DNA of 64,000 bases from Cunninghamia lanceolata. Its lineage: Eukaryota > Streptophyta > Pinopsida > Cupressales > Cupressaceae. Made by a program: the position numbers and the translations under genes. This document shows positions 10,292 to 21,061 of the stretch, in pieces; the stretch's first letter is position 1, and the number at the start of each line of letters is the position of its first letter. Location: assembly GCA_027924645.1 (NCBI GenBank), contig BSBN01000187.1, forward strand, positions 14,588,001-14,652,000, written 5' to 3'. Under the pieces are notes generated by a model that was not told where the DNA came from, made no database searches, and was given only the letters and a program-made list of their open reading frames with translations.

Positions 10292-11381
10292 TGTTGATAA
10301 CTAAGAGGGGGGGTGAATCAGTTATCCTAATTATTTCCCTTTTTGAACTTTCTTATTAATTAATGCAGCATTGAATCAAACACAAAAACATTACCATGAA
10401 ATAAGAAACACATGACACAGTATTTTTGACGTGGAAACCCTGTTAAGGGAGAAAACCATGGGGTGATTAACCCAAAAATTATTCTCTGTTAGAAGAATAG
10501 GAAATTACAAAAATGGCACTTGCCAATTAGGGCTCACTGCCCGAGCACACTGCTCACAAAGAGGCCCACTGCCTACAAGGAGACACACTGTCTACAAAGT
10601 GATAAGAATCACAGTCTTGAACTGATTGGAAGCATCTGCATATGCTGGAGTTCAGTTCCGGTTAGGCTCAGTACACTAATCTGCTGCACTTCATCTTTCC
10701 TCTGTTCTTTATTCTGCTATCCTTTCACATACCGGATCTTTCTTGCTACTTCTGCTCTGTTCTGCACTTATTTGCATACACCTTTCCACAATCACACACT
10801 TCACAACTAAATCCATCCTCTATATATATCTGCACAAGTAATTTCATCACTTTTCTAGTCGGCATCCGGAACAGTCTAGTTTCTTACAAACTCTGTTCTG
10901 TCGGCTAAATCCTTGCTCACCAAGCAATGCAGATCAAGCATATACTTGTAGATATCATTAATCATGTCGGCCAAACATGATTCATGCCTTCACAACCTTT
11001 ATCATCAACAGTAACACATCCGGAAAGTAGTCTGATACTCTGTCAGTCAGTTCTTCCTCTGTTTTCACTGTCTCTCAGGAATCCGGTACTCAACTATTCA
11101 TATCTTTTTCCTTGTCCATCACCGGAGGCTAAATCCTTGGAGTATACCACTCAAGGTAGTCCTCTTGATTTCCCCAAATCCACACTGCACCAAGACACTT
11201 CCTCTGAGAGATCCGGACCAATCTGTCGGACCTTGCCACATGCTCTGTTCTTGTTCACCGGACCACAACAATCTTCATTCTAACTTCCGGTAGAGACACA
11301 CCATGACATGAGATATGTGGGATGACCTTTGTTGCCATCAATGACAACAACCATGAATCCATATAGTGTCTCTTGCCAACA
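10292..11381 (-). repeat. Element A 3' LTR
   Basis: In element orientation it begins TGTTGGCAAGAGAC at 11381 and ends ATCAACA at 10292. It nearly matches the copy at 16655-17748. Open frames that cross both LTRs on the plus strand at equivalent positions are antisense to the element and are not annotated as genes. Confidence 0.95.
10821..10829 (-). promoter_or_regulatory. Candidate TATA box in element A 3' LTR
   Basis: TATATATAT lies at this position and again at 17187-17195 in the 5' LTR. Elements B, C and D have a TATA-like sequence at comparable LTR positions. Promoter function is inferred only from position and conservation. Confidence 0.4.
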
Positions 11382-11396
11382 ATCTCCCCCTTTGGC
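11382..11396 (-). other. Element A polypurine tract
   Basis: On the minus strand the sequence CCAAAGGGGGAGAT abuts the 3' LTR start. A polypurine tract here primes plus-strand cDNA synthesis. Similar G-rich tracts recur further upstream in the 3' UTR (about 11440-11450 and 11525-11540). Confidence 0.85.
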
Positions 11397-11405
11397 ATTG
11401 ATGGC

Positions 11406-11433
11406 AACACTTAGTGAAAAATGACTAAGTGTT
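11406..11433 (-). other. Conserved hairpin just upstream of the element A polypurine tract
   Basis: The arms AACACTTAGT and ACTAAGTGTT (10 bp, perfect) flank an 8-nt loop. The same hairpin occurs in element B at 42642-42669, at the same distance from its polypurine tract. Element C keeps only the right arm. Confidence 0.75.
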
Positions 11434-11613
11434 TACACTATGCTCCCCCTTTGCTGATGCTCTGTCTTTATATACAATTTCCGGAACTCCCCCTTAGTGG
11501 GATTCCTCATTTTTCACTGCTCCGCACTCCCCCTTTGACATCAATGGCAAAGGGTAGGGTCCGCACACCAAAATTTTCAAAAATTTTCTATACATAGCCA
11601 CATATTTACATAC

Positions 11614-14600
11614 TCACATATACTGAAGAATGTCTGCAAAGGATGTCTTCAATTGGATCAGTTCTGTAGCCCAACTTAGCTTCATTCTCTCCAAAATTGA
11701 GATGTGACCACTCAACAAAAATGCAAAAGCTTCTACCCTCTTTAGATCTGTCGGATCATTTGTTTGGGCGGTGGTCTGAGCATCACTGATGGCCTCATGC
11801 ATAGTTTCTAACTTAGGGATTATAATCCTTCTAAGTTCTCCCATCCGGTTGGTGATATTCTTCCTTTCCTTCTCAAGGTTCTTTATTTCATTCAAGACTG
11901 CAATAGTCTGACATTCTTGATTTATTATGGAGGAAGAGAGAGGATCAAAACTTTGAGATAAACTTTGTAGCTTGTCCTGTTCCTCTTTTATTTTCTTATC
12001 AATTGCTGCTGTTGCCTTTGACCAAGATATACAAAATTTGTAAATGTCACCGCCATCCTTAAGAGCATTTTCTAAGCTCTTTATTCCAATACTCACAATT
12101 CTCCTATCGGTAGAGATTAATCCTAATACCTCTGAAAATCTTTTATCCAAAAATTCCTTCCGGACCTTTTCTTCAGCTGATTTTTCTAGAGATTCAAAAT
12201 GTGTACTAACACTGCTGACTAAGGTTTTGAGATTACCGGAAGAGGAGGCTGTGGGATCCTTTTGAAAAGATGGCATGATTTTTTCTAGCACTCCAGATGC
12301 TACCTCCATAAGCTCACAGTCTTCCATGTGAGATTTCAGCAGTTTCTCTTTGACTTTCTCATTTGCAAAAGAGGCTATTTTCATTGTTTGCACCGGTGAC
12401 AAAGAGTCAAAATCTAATGGTCCTTTTAGCAGGTCCGGTTCATCAATTTCTATAGTGGCTTTTGTCAGGAATTCTTGAACAGTTTGTGCAGTGTCTCTTG
12501 CCGAAGACAGATGTTTCTTCTCTTCTGCAGTTTTGTCCTTTTGAATCTTTTCTCCTTCCTTACTCTTACCACTTTCAGTCGTGGTTTTCTCTGTTGGGGT
12601 GCTGTCAACCTCTTTTTCTTTAACTGCTGCTTCTTTCTCCTGTAGTTTCTCTTCTTCTTGGGATCCGGAGATTGTAGGGGAAACCAGAGGAGAGATGTTA
12701 GTCTGTTCAGGGCCCACTTCTTCCGGAGCAGATGATTCCAAATCCGCAGCTGTTTCTGCACCTAAGTCCTCTACAACAGGAAGATTGAACCTTTTGAAGG
12801 CCTTCCGGAGGATCTCTTCTGTCTCTTTGGCCACTTTGTCAGTCTCACCAAGCATGAGTTGATTCATCCTGGCTTTACTTCTGAACTCATCTTTGCAGTC
12901 TTTGAAGATTATGTTCATTGTCTTGGGATCAATTTGAGGATATAGCTGAATAGCTATCTGCTCCCGGATCTCAAGATCTTTTGCATGAGCATTATTCTTT
13001 CTTATTTCTAATTCCTTTTCTAGGCTTTTAGGAATAAGAGATATGATCTCAATGAAAGCCTTATTGTATATGTTCAGATACTTGACTGTGGCTTCCTACA
13101 GAATCTTTTGCTCAGCTTCATTATAGTCATCATAAAATTCAGTCATTGGTTGAAGGTTTCCATCCACCGTAACCGACTTGATTACACTCTCTAGAGACAG
13201 AGTGGGCTTTTCAACAGATACCTCTGCCATTTCATCCTTGTCTTGGCCTGTGGAGGGTTTACCGGATCCTTTCTTCTTCTGCTTTTTTATTTCTTTTACT
13301 CCCTCATCTGACTCTGTTTCCTCTTCATCCTTTTGGCTTTCATAAGCCCTTGTGGCTTTTGTCTTAGATCTTTTACCGGATGCCTGGACTTCCAGTTTTG
13401 AACTTTTGGTTGTGGGAGGTGCAGATGTTTTTGATGATCTGTTCCGGGTGGAAGTTTCAACCGGAACACTTTCTTTACTTTTCTTTTCTTCCTCAGCCTT
13501 CCTCCTCTTTTCCCGGCTGGCATCAAGTGCCTCTTTTGAGATGCCTAGGCCTTGAGCAATATGCTCTACTTCTTTTCTCACCTTTCTTTTTATCTCAGGT
13601 TCCTTGAGTTCTACATGGATCTTTACACTCAGCTCGTCAAAGGTTCCAAACCTTTCTGCCTTTGGATCTTTGGGCTAACTTAGCATGTGTTGAACATGTA
13701 GCTCCACTATCTGTTCATCCACTTCATACCCCATGGGCATGATCCAGACAGTCCTTGGCTCCACCGCCTCCATTAGACACTGATCAGTGTCCACCATAAA
13801 GCACACTGAGTCTTTGTATTTTTCAACAAGAGACTGGGGAATTCTCTCTCTTGCTTGCATCATGCTTTGGTAGCTTTTGAAGTATCCCCATAGGGCTGTA
13901 TTTCTTGCTTTGGCATCCCCAAGCCCATGTAGATAGTCTCTTATCTGGACTGCAACAGGTTTGTCATTCTGCCATACCCATCCACTTGATCCGGGCAGCT
14001 CATTCATGAAGTAGAAGAATAGACATACAATAAGAGTACCATACTTAAAGGAATTCTTCTTGTCCTTCTTGATTTTCTGTATATTTTCCATTAATTGGCT
14101 TAGGAGCAGTTCGCAGAGATCATATTCTGCATTCTTCCTTAGCATCTCATAGGCAGTATATACTGCAGTTCCGGATATAGAATTCTCCCTGCTGGAGTGA
14201 TAGATCTTGTATCCTATTATCATGGACACATACTTGATATCCGGATCAGAAATATCTTCAATGGTCATTGCCCTCTTATCAAATTTTGATTCAGTGGCCT
14301 CAGTTACAATGTTATTTTTGACAGATTTGAGGATAGGTATCCCTCCGGAAGAGTATAGACCAGTTACTGCTCTAATTGCCTCTTTTGTGATCTTGCAGGG
14401 TCTATCCAGCCATAGGAAGTTGTCATGCATCCTACTCAGTACATACCGGACCCATTCATCTTCTTCAAAGCAGGGGAAAATGAATAAATTGCTCAAATTG
14501 TTTCTTTTGGATACCCTTATACTCTGGTTTAAGCTCAAAAGCATTGTCTATCAGTTGCTTGTGATAGAGATCTCTCAATTTGAATTCCCCAAATTCCTCA

Positions 14601-14761
14601 ATGCTTGCATGTATGTAAACCCTAATGTCTTCTGTGTGTAAAACTCCATGAGGAACACTGGAAAATGCTCCTAAGGGATCTACCTCCAATGACTTGTATG
14701 GATGTTTCTTAAATTCAGGTCGGGGCCTATCTAAGATTTTCACTATATTTGGAGTAGCCAT
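11614..14761 (-). pseudogene. Element A ORF2: large conserved non-pol protein of unknown function
   Basis: It starts with MATPNIVKILDRPRPEFKKH at 14761 and ends with a TGA at 11614-11616, about 1050 codons. The N-terminal third (to about 13675) is a globular-looking domain shared with elements B and C, with signatures VPHGVLHTEDIR, KITKEAIRAVTG, GYKIYHSSREN and AVEPRTVWIMP. The middle is Lys/Glu/Ser-rich and basic, then acidic; the C-terminal part is helical with a coiled-coil tendency. I recognise no enzyme motif. Defects are a frameshift near 14470, TAG at about 13678 (CAG in element B) and TAG at 13096-13098, which element B shares. The conserved domain loosely resembles the extra ORF1 of element H; that is inference. 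Confidence 0.8.
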
Positions 14762-15411
14762 TTCTTCAAAGATTTGCAGAGAGATAATGAAAACGGAGAA
14801 TACCTTATGCGCCTTTGGTTTGCACGGAGTGGTTGGATTGATTTCTTTATGCAATGACTTCAGCAGGAGATCTTTGGTGTGCTTGATGAATCTTGTTGCA
14901 GAGCTCCACTTTTCGCTTCTTGAGTGCAGAATGAGCAAATGCTTATTGAGATATCCCTTATATTGCTCCGCAAACCCTAATATCTGATGGCAATAAATGC
15001 TTGACCTATATTATTCCGGTTTGCCTTATTCGGATAGCTTGGAGTATCCCAGATCAGTCCTGATCTGTGAACATCATCCGGATCTTTCAATCATGAATAA
15101 ATCGAGGTGACACATTACAAGAACATCCCAAACACTCTGTCCAATCCACAGAATAAGACAATGCACTTCCAGATCTCTCCGGACCTTTTTGTAATCCTCT
15201 GTCATACCGGAGCATCTCCCAGAACAGGTCTTACTTGATCAATCACAGCTTCTTCATAACTCCATGCAGACCTCTGAGATCTTATCTGGATCGTCTCAAG
15301 ACTTATATCTTTAAACCCTTTACTCCGCATCTTGTGCCACATCCGGCACCACTTGATTGGCTGGGGGAACAGGATTTTCTTTGAGTCTCCCCCTGAGCCA
15401 GAGCTCACTTT
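14762..15411 (-). other. Element A ORF1-ORF2 spacer
   Basis: This is about 650 bp without a convincing gene. Directly after the ORF1 stop the minus strand reads GCTCTGGCTCAGGGGGAG (about 15380-15400), followed by a C-rich segment, a pair conserved in elements B and C. ORF2 needs internal initiation, splicing or a separate transcript, since ORF1 ends in TAA before it. Confidence 0.6.
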
Positions 15412-16589
15412 TTAATTTCTGGAAGAATTATCAGCACCAGAGTCTGGTGCGGATCCAACCTCTACATTCTCTGAACTTTTCTTCACCCAAATCTTGCTCA
15501 TCTGATTCCTAACTTCATCCGCATTCATCTTTTGTTTACCCTTGTCTTGATTCTGATTATACACCGGACCTCTTTTGTCCTGATTCTTGCTTCTGCAGAC
15601 TTTAGCATTATGACCGGACCTATTACAGATTTGGCAAATAACATTTCTTTGCATATTTGACTGATAACCTCTTGATTTGCATTGATTAGCCATATGACCT
15701 ACTCTATTGCATGTAAAGCATCTACCTTTGAATGAATTGTTTACTTGCATATTTCTGCATTCATGGGATTTGTGTCCATACCTTTTGCAATTAAAGCACT
15801 GTCCGGAGAAGGATGAATTAATCTGATTCATTCTCTTTTTGCACTGATTAGCTTTGTGACCAAAGTGGTTGCAGCTGTGGCAGTATCCATTGAAAGATGG
15901 ATATCTTTGAGCATTGGCTGTCTTACCGGAGGTCTTCTAGGCCTGTTCCTTGGATTTTCTGATCCAAAATTCTTTTGACCAGATCCGGAGCTTTCTCCTT
16001 TCTCATATCCCAAACCATACTTGTCATCTATCCTTTTTTGACTTCCAAGAAGTACTTCAAGTTGGGCAGAACTTATCTTGAATTTTTCTTTATATTCATT
16101 TGCTGTTTGAAGATCTCTTTTGAGACATGCAATTTGATCCTCAAGTTTTTCTTCATTATCTTTGGTATCTTCAAGATCAGATTCAAGATGTCTGATAATC
16201 TTGTCCATCTGGTGGCATTCTTCTGATTTTTCTTTAAGAGATTGTCTTAGATTGTCTTCAGCCTTTCTTTTTTCTTCAATCTCTTGAGTAAACTTTATAG
16301 TTCCTGATTCCATTTCATGTCTTAACATAATGACTTCTTTTGATAACTTTTCACATAACTTGGTTTGCTCAGTTAATTCTTCATTTGTATTGCTTTCTTC
16401 ACTTTGTCTTGCCAATTGTTGGAGCAGCTCCTTTCTCTTTTTCATAGAGAGACTTAATTTGTCTTTTAATTCTCTCATGAATTCATCAGCCTGTTTGAGT
16501 CTTTCCTTTAATTCATTGACTTCAGAATTTGACTGTCCAAGATCCTCAAGGGCAATCTTGAGTTGCTCCCTTAAACCATATGCATCCAT
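15412..16589 (-). pseudogene. Element A ORF1: coiled-coil and zinc-knuckle Gag-like protein
   Basis: It starts with MDAYGLREQLKIALEDL at 16589, soon after the PBS. About 200 residues of heptad-rich Leu/Glu/Lys coiled coil lead to an Arg/Pro-rich linker (RPRRPPVRQP) and four CCHC knuckles of the C-x2-C-x4-H-x4-C type, ending in TAA at about 15412. Such knuckles bind nucleic acid in Gag proteins, so RNA packaging is the likely role (inference). A one-base deletion near 15921 puts the linker and first knuckle out of frame with the coiled coil; element B is intact there. There is no recognisable capsid or gag domain, so it is not a standard copia or gypsy gag. Confidence 0.8.
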
Positions 16590-16639
16590 TTGAACTCCTA
16601 GATCTTCCTCAAGCTGTTAGGCTCTATTAGGAGGAACTT

Positions 16640-16652
16640 GGCTCTGATACCA
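16640..16652 (-). other. Element A primer binding site (initiator Met tRNA)
   Basis: The minus strand reads TGGTATCAGAGCC two bases after the 5' LTR end, the common plant PBS complementary to the 3' end of initiator tRNA-Met. Confidence 0.93.
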
Positions 16653-16654
16653 AT

Positions 16655-17748
16655 TGTTGATAACTGAGAGGGGGGGGGGTGAATCAGTTATCCTAATTAT
16701 TTCCCTTTTTGAACTTTCTTATTAATTAATGCAGCATTGAATCAAACACAAAAACATTACCATGAAATAAGAAACACATGACACAGTATTTTTGACATGG
16801 AAACCCTGTTAAGGGAGAAAACCACGGGGTGATTAACCCAAAAATTATTCTCTGTTAGAAGAATAGGAAATTACAAAAATGGCACTTGCCAATTAGGGCT
16901 CACTGCCCGAGCACACTGCTCACAAAGAGGCCCACTGCCTACAAGGAGACACACTGTCTACAAAGTGATAAGAATCACAGTCTTGAACTGATTGGAAGCA
17001 TCTGCATATGCTGGAGTTCAGTTCCGGTTAGGCTCAGTACACTGATCTGCTGCACTTCATCTTTCCTCTATTCTTTATTCTGCTATCCTTTCACATACCG
17101 GATCTTTCTTGCTACTTCTGCTCTGTTCTGCACTTATTCGCATACACCTTTCCACAATCACACACTTCACAACTAAATCCATCCTCTATATATATCCACA
17201 CAAGTAATTTCATCACTTTTCTAGTCGGCATCCGGAACAGTCTAGTTTCTTACAAACTCTATTCTGTCGGCTGAATCCTTGCTCACCAAGTAATGTGGAT
17301 CAAGCATATACTTGTAGATATCATTAATCATGTCGGCCAAACATGATTCATGCCTTCACAACCTTTATCATCAACAGTAACACATCCGGAAAGTAGTCTG
17401 ATACTCTGTCAGTCAGTTCTTCCTCTATTTTCACTATCTCTCAGGAATCCGGTACTCAACTATTCATATCTTTTTCCTTGTCCATCACCGGAGGCTAAAT
17501 CCTTGGAATATACCACTCAAGGTAGTCCTCTTGACTTCCCCAAATCTGTACTGCACCAAGACACTTCCTCTGAGAGATCCGGACCAATCTGTCGGACCTT
17601 GCCACATGCTCTGTTCTTGTTCACTGGACCACAACAATCTTCATTCTGACTTCCGGTAGAGACACACCATGACTTGCGGATATGTGGGATGACCTTTGTT
17701 GCCATCAATGACAACAACCATGAATCCATATAGTGTCTCTTGCCAACA
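16655..17748 (-). repeat. Element A 5' LTR
   Basis: It is the counterpart of 10292-11381, with differences that are almost all A/G or C/T, plus two extra G in the poly-G run at about 16671-16679. It contains the TATA candidate at 17187-17195. Confidence 0.95.
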
Positions 17749-17753
17749 CTGGA
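17749..17753. repeat. Target-site duplication of element A, right copy (CTGGA)
   Basis: It matches 10287-10291 exactly. Beyond it the gag coding sequence of element H resumes. Confidence 0.95.
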
Positions 17754-19560
17754 GGTGTATTGGAATTATTTAGAGGCAAGGAAGAGGTTAAAGGACTAGT
17801 AGGTCTATTGGCATTGTTTCTCAGGTTGTAGTTGTGCTTACCCTGATATTGCTGCTGGTAGGCATGTATCTCCTCATGTTCATTTGAAGGCTCATTTTTG
17901 TCCTCAAAGGGGAAAACATAGTTTGACTCAAAAGCCATGGCTGATTCCTCACATGCCAAAGTATAATCTTGTTGAGCAGGGACTGTCTGCTGATAAGGAT
18001 GATGAGTGTAACTTTCTAACACTAAAGCTGAGTCATATCCACAACGGACAAGCTCATTTCCCTCCACATGAGGCTGATTTCTTGAAGTATTGGACACTTT
18101 AGTTTGAAAAATGCTAGCAACAATTCTAAATTGAGGACAGTCAAGTTCTACATGTGCATTGGTGTTGTGGATTCTGTACCAGTTAGTTAGGGCTGCTTCT
18201 ACAAGATTAACTCTAGTAGTCTGTTTTGGTTCACCATGAGGCTGATTGTTTAGGGGTGATGGCAATGAACCATTGTTTGGCCTAGTGTTCCACATTTTAG
18301 GCTGTCTTTGAGGATTATTATTGCCATTATTGTTGTAGTTATTGTTGTTATACTCCCTATCAAGATAATTTGGTCTATCATTGTTATAGCCTCTATTCTG
18401 GTTAGGCTGGGAGTAGAAGTTTTGACTTCTCAAGTGAGTAATCTTAGTTGTAAGATTCCTTAGCTAAGTTGATATTTCTTTGATTTCTTCTTTCTCTTCT
18501 TGAGCCTTAGCCACTACATTTTCTGTTAAAGGCTTGAAGAATGAGGATCCATTATTGTTTTGGTTCTGGTCTACAATCTAAGGTGCCTGAGGTTGTACTT
18601 GTCTAGGATACTGCATCATCTGGCCATTTCTATTAGGATGTGGCATTATACTCAATGTAGGTATCTATAGAGGTGCCGGCATGATAGCTAGAGGCGTCAT
18701 GGCTCCATTATGTTGTGGTTGGACAGGATATCCTGGATAACCAAGAAGTGTGGGAAATGCTATGTTTGGAGTAGGGGCAGGAACTAGTTGCTGATTTACT
18801 TTGATAGCTTCTTGGAAAGCTCCTGTTAAAGTAGTAATTTTAGGATGTGCTCTTCTGATGAACATGGAAGTTAAAGGATCTAGAGCTGAATAGTAAATGC
18901 TCCTTGCAGCAGCATCGGCTACAACATATGGGGCGACTAACTTGGACAACATTTTTTGGAACCTAGTGTTAAAATTGGCAATAGGTTCTCCTTCAAACCG
19001 TTTGATTGTGGCAAATAGGTGATAGTTCATTGAAGGATCAATAGATACCTTGAACCTATTAGTGAAAGCTTTCTCTAAAACAGCCCATGATCTGACAGAA
19101 CCTTGACCAAGGCTAATATACCAATTATAGGCTTCTTCCCCTAAGGAATAAGGAAATAATTTGCATACAATGTCTTGATGCTCTATTATGGCCTTACAAC
19201 AGGCTTCTTTGAAAGTTCTGATATGATCATTCGCATCCTGATATGGATGATACTTTGGACATATTTTATCTGGATTCTTTGGCAAAGCATGATATGCCAT
19301 GAAAGTTAAAGGTGATTCAACTGTGAAGAAAGACATAGCAACTGATGGAGGCTGAGCCTGAGGTATAACTTGAGGTATGACTAGCTAGGATTGAACCAGT
19401 GGAGGTTGAGTCAGAGGTAATCTTGTAGGTATTTGTAAACCAATAGGAGTCACAGGAGGACGTTCTGGTGAAGATCCTAATGCACCAAGATCAGGAGAGT
19501 GATGTATGTCTACAATTCTCAGCCTAAACCCTCTGATAGGTAGTTCATCAAAGATTCCAC
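17754..19560 (-). pseudogene. Element H gag
   Basis: Gag forms the particle that packages element RNA. The open stretch 19336-18665 carries a retrotransposon gag capsid-like domain with landmarks FPYSLGEEAYNWYISLG and RSWAVLEKAFTNRF. The stretch 18433-17705 is Asn/Pro/Gln-rich and contains NWYRIHNTNAHVELDC (about 18130-18185), the CX2HX4HX4C knuckle of plant gypsy gags with the first Cys changed to Tyr. All four in-frame stops I see (about 19385, 18665, 18580, 18465) are TAG. The reading continues upstream of 19336 to about 19560, so the true start is uncertain. Element A cuts its 3' end; the protease follows at 10286. Confidence 0.83.
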
Positions 19561-21061
19561 CAGATCAGGATCTGGTATTTGGCCTGTGAGCCAGGATGTC
19601 TCAAATTTAAGGCAAATAAGCTAGATATTTGTAAAGATCAGTGAGAATTTACTAGCAACGGTTGTATTTCTGGTCAGAAACAATAATTGACTAGATATTT
19701 ATGGGATATTTGCATAGATAATGCAAATATGAGGTGATACTAAGGTCTGGTGACACTTACAACCAGATATCAGGTTTCTAAGACATATTACCTCAAAGGT
19801 TAGACAAATTTACTTAAAATTGGCTGATCTTTGCAAATTCATGATGATCTACCACAAAGCTTGCAATATTTATGGTCAATCTTGAAAACTTTACATAGGA
19901 TTAGCATGTACAAGCTTAAAACAATAAATCTTTACCTTGCAATTTGGAGGTATTTCAGGGTTACCTTACTTCTTGCATCATCAAATTTGATAAACTTAAT
20001 GATGATGAAATTTCTAGTTCATGCCCTCCTTCTAGTGCCAATTTATGTTGATCATGATGTTAGTCATAAACAAACATAGAATAAAAGTTATACATCAACC
20101 TTTACTCATCTTGAAAGATATGATGAATTCAAAGAATTCATGATCCCAAGTCTCCATGGATTAGGCCTTAATCGATTGACGTTACTCAGTGGTTGATGTA
20201 TCTTGCTATTTCCATTTTGGGGCCTTACGTTTGTTCATCAGCAGGATTCAATTTTTGTAAAGATGCTACACAGAAAGTTATCTACACAAGATATTTTCAT
20301 AAATATTGTGTTTGAACTCAAATCTTTGCATGATATTTATCAATTATACATGCTTTAACTTCAAATATGCTATGGATTTTTAGTTATTTATGAGATGTCT
20401 ACATATTTCATGTACTTTGCTTCTGATTGTCAATTATTTGCAATTGTGATGGTGAATGTTATGAAATTAAAAGAAATGTAAATGAAAACTTCAAATTATG
20501 ATGAATCTTCAGCTATTGATCCACATACACACTTGATACTGTCATGAAAAAGAAGAAATCAAACCATATGTTCACCAGGATGTTCCACAGCTAGATATAG
20601 TTGATGCTAACTTCAAAGGATGGTGAATGAAGACAATACATGCAAACTGATGAGCACTCCAAGGGATGCAGCAAATCAAAGCATATATCAAGAATCCAAA
20701 CATAGATTACTCAGGATTTACTATGATTTGTAATCAAGATGATCTTCTCTTTCATTAAGTATGCAAAAACATGTACATATACAATAACTTTAAAATGAGC
20801 CCTGAATATTTTAGCAAACAAATTTCAATTAAGCTTTGAATGTTCAAAATAAGGCATCCCTGCACCTTTTATAGAACAAGGTGAGGGAGCGGTTACACAT
20901 GATCTACGATCAAGATTTATCAATTAAGATCTATGGTGGATATTCATCTTTGACTTAGTCAACATGTATGACTTGGCACAGGTTGCCAACTGGCAACCAT
21001 CTAGGTAACTTATATTCCTTTAAGTACCCTATACATATATTCCCTTACGATGCATCTTCAT
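19561..21061 (-). other. Element H ORF1-gag interval, no gene seen
   Basis: About 1.5 kb of AT-rich sequence without convincing coding on either strand. Elements of the Ogre type are known to have a non-coding stretch between their extra ORF1 and gag; the position here fits. Confidence 0.55.

Larger units (their letters stand above)
10292..17748 (-). mobile_element. Element A: complete non-autonomous LTR retrotransposon without pol
   Basis: Two LTRs of 1090 and 1094 bp, both bounded by TG...CA and flanked by CTGGA, enclose about 5.3 kb. PBS and polypurine tract show minus-strand orientation. The internal region contains ORF1 (coiled coil plus zinc knuckles, 16589-15412) and ORF2 (14761-11614) but no protease, RT, RNase H or integrase motif in any frame that I can see. 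By eye the LTRs differ at roughly 2-3% of positions, nearly all transitions, so this is the youngest datable insertion here. Element B (36370-43801) is the same family in the opposite orientation. Confidence 0.93.

Noticed and set aside
10520..11283. Two open frames on the plus strand inside the element A LTR, repeated almost identically at 16886-17649
   Set aside because: They are antisense to the element, lie in LTR sequence, and are duplicated only because both LTRs are young copies. Composition is Ser/Thr/Cys-rich without a domain.
13352..13607. Plus-strand frames opposite element A ORF2
   Set aside because: Antisense shadows of Lys/Glu/Ser-rich coding; the opposite strand of such sequence is naturally stop-poor and gives Phe/Leu/Ser-rich translations.
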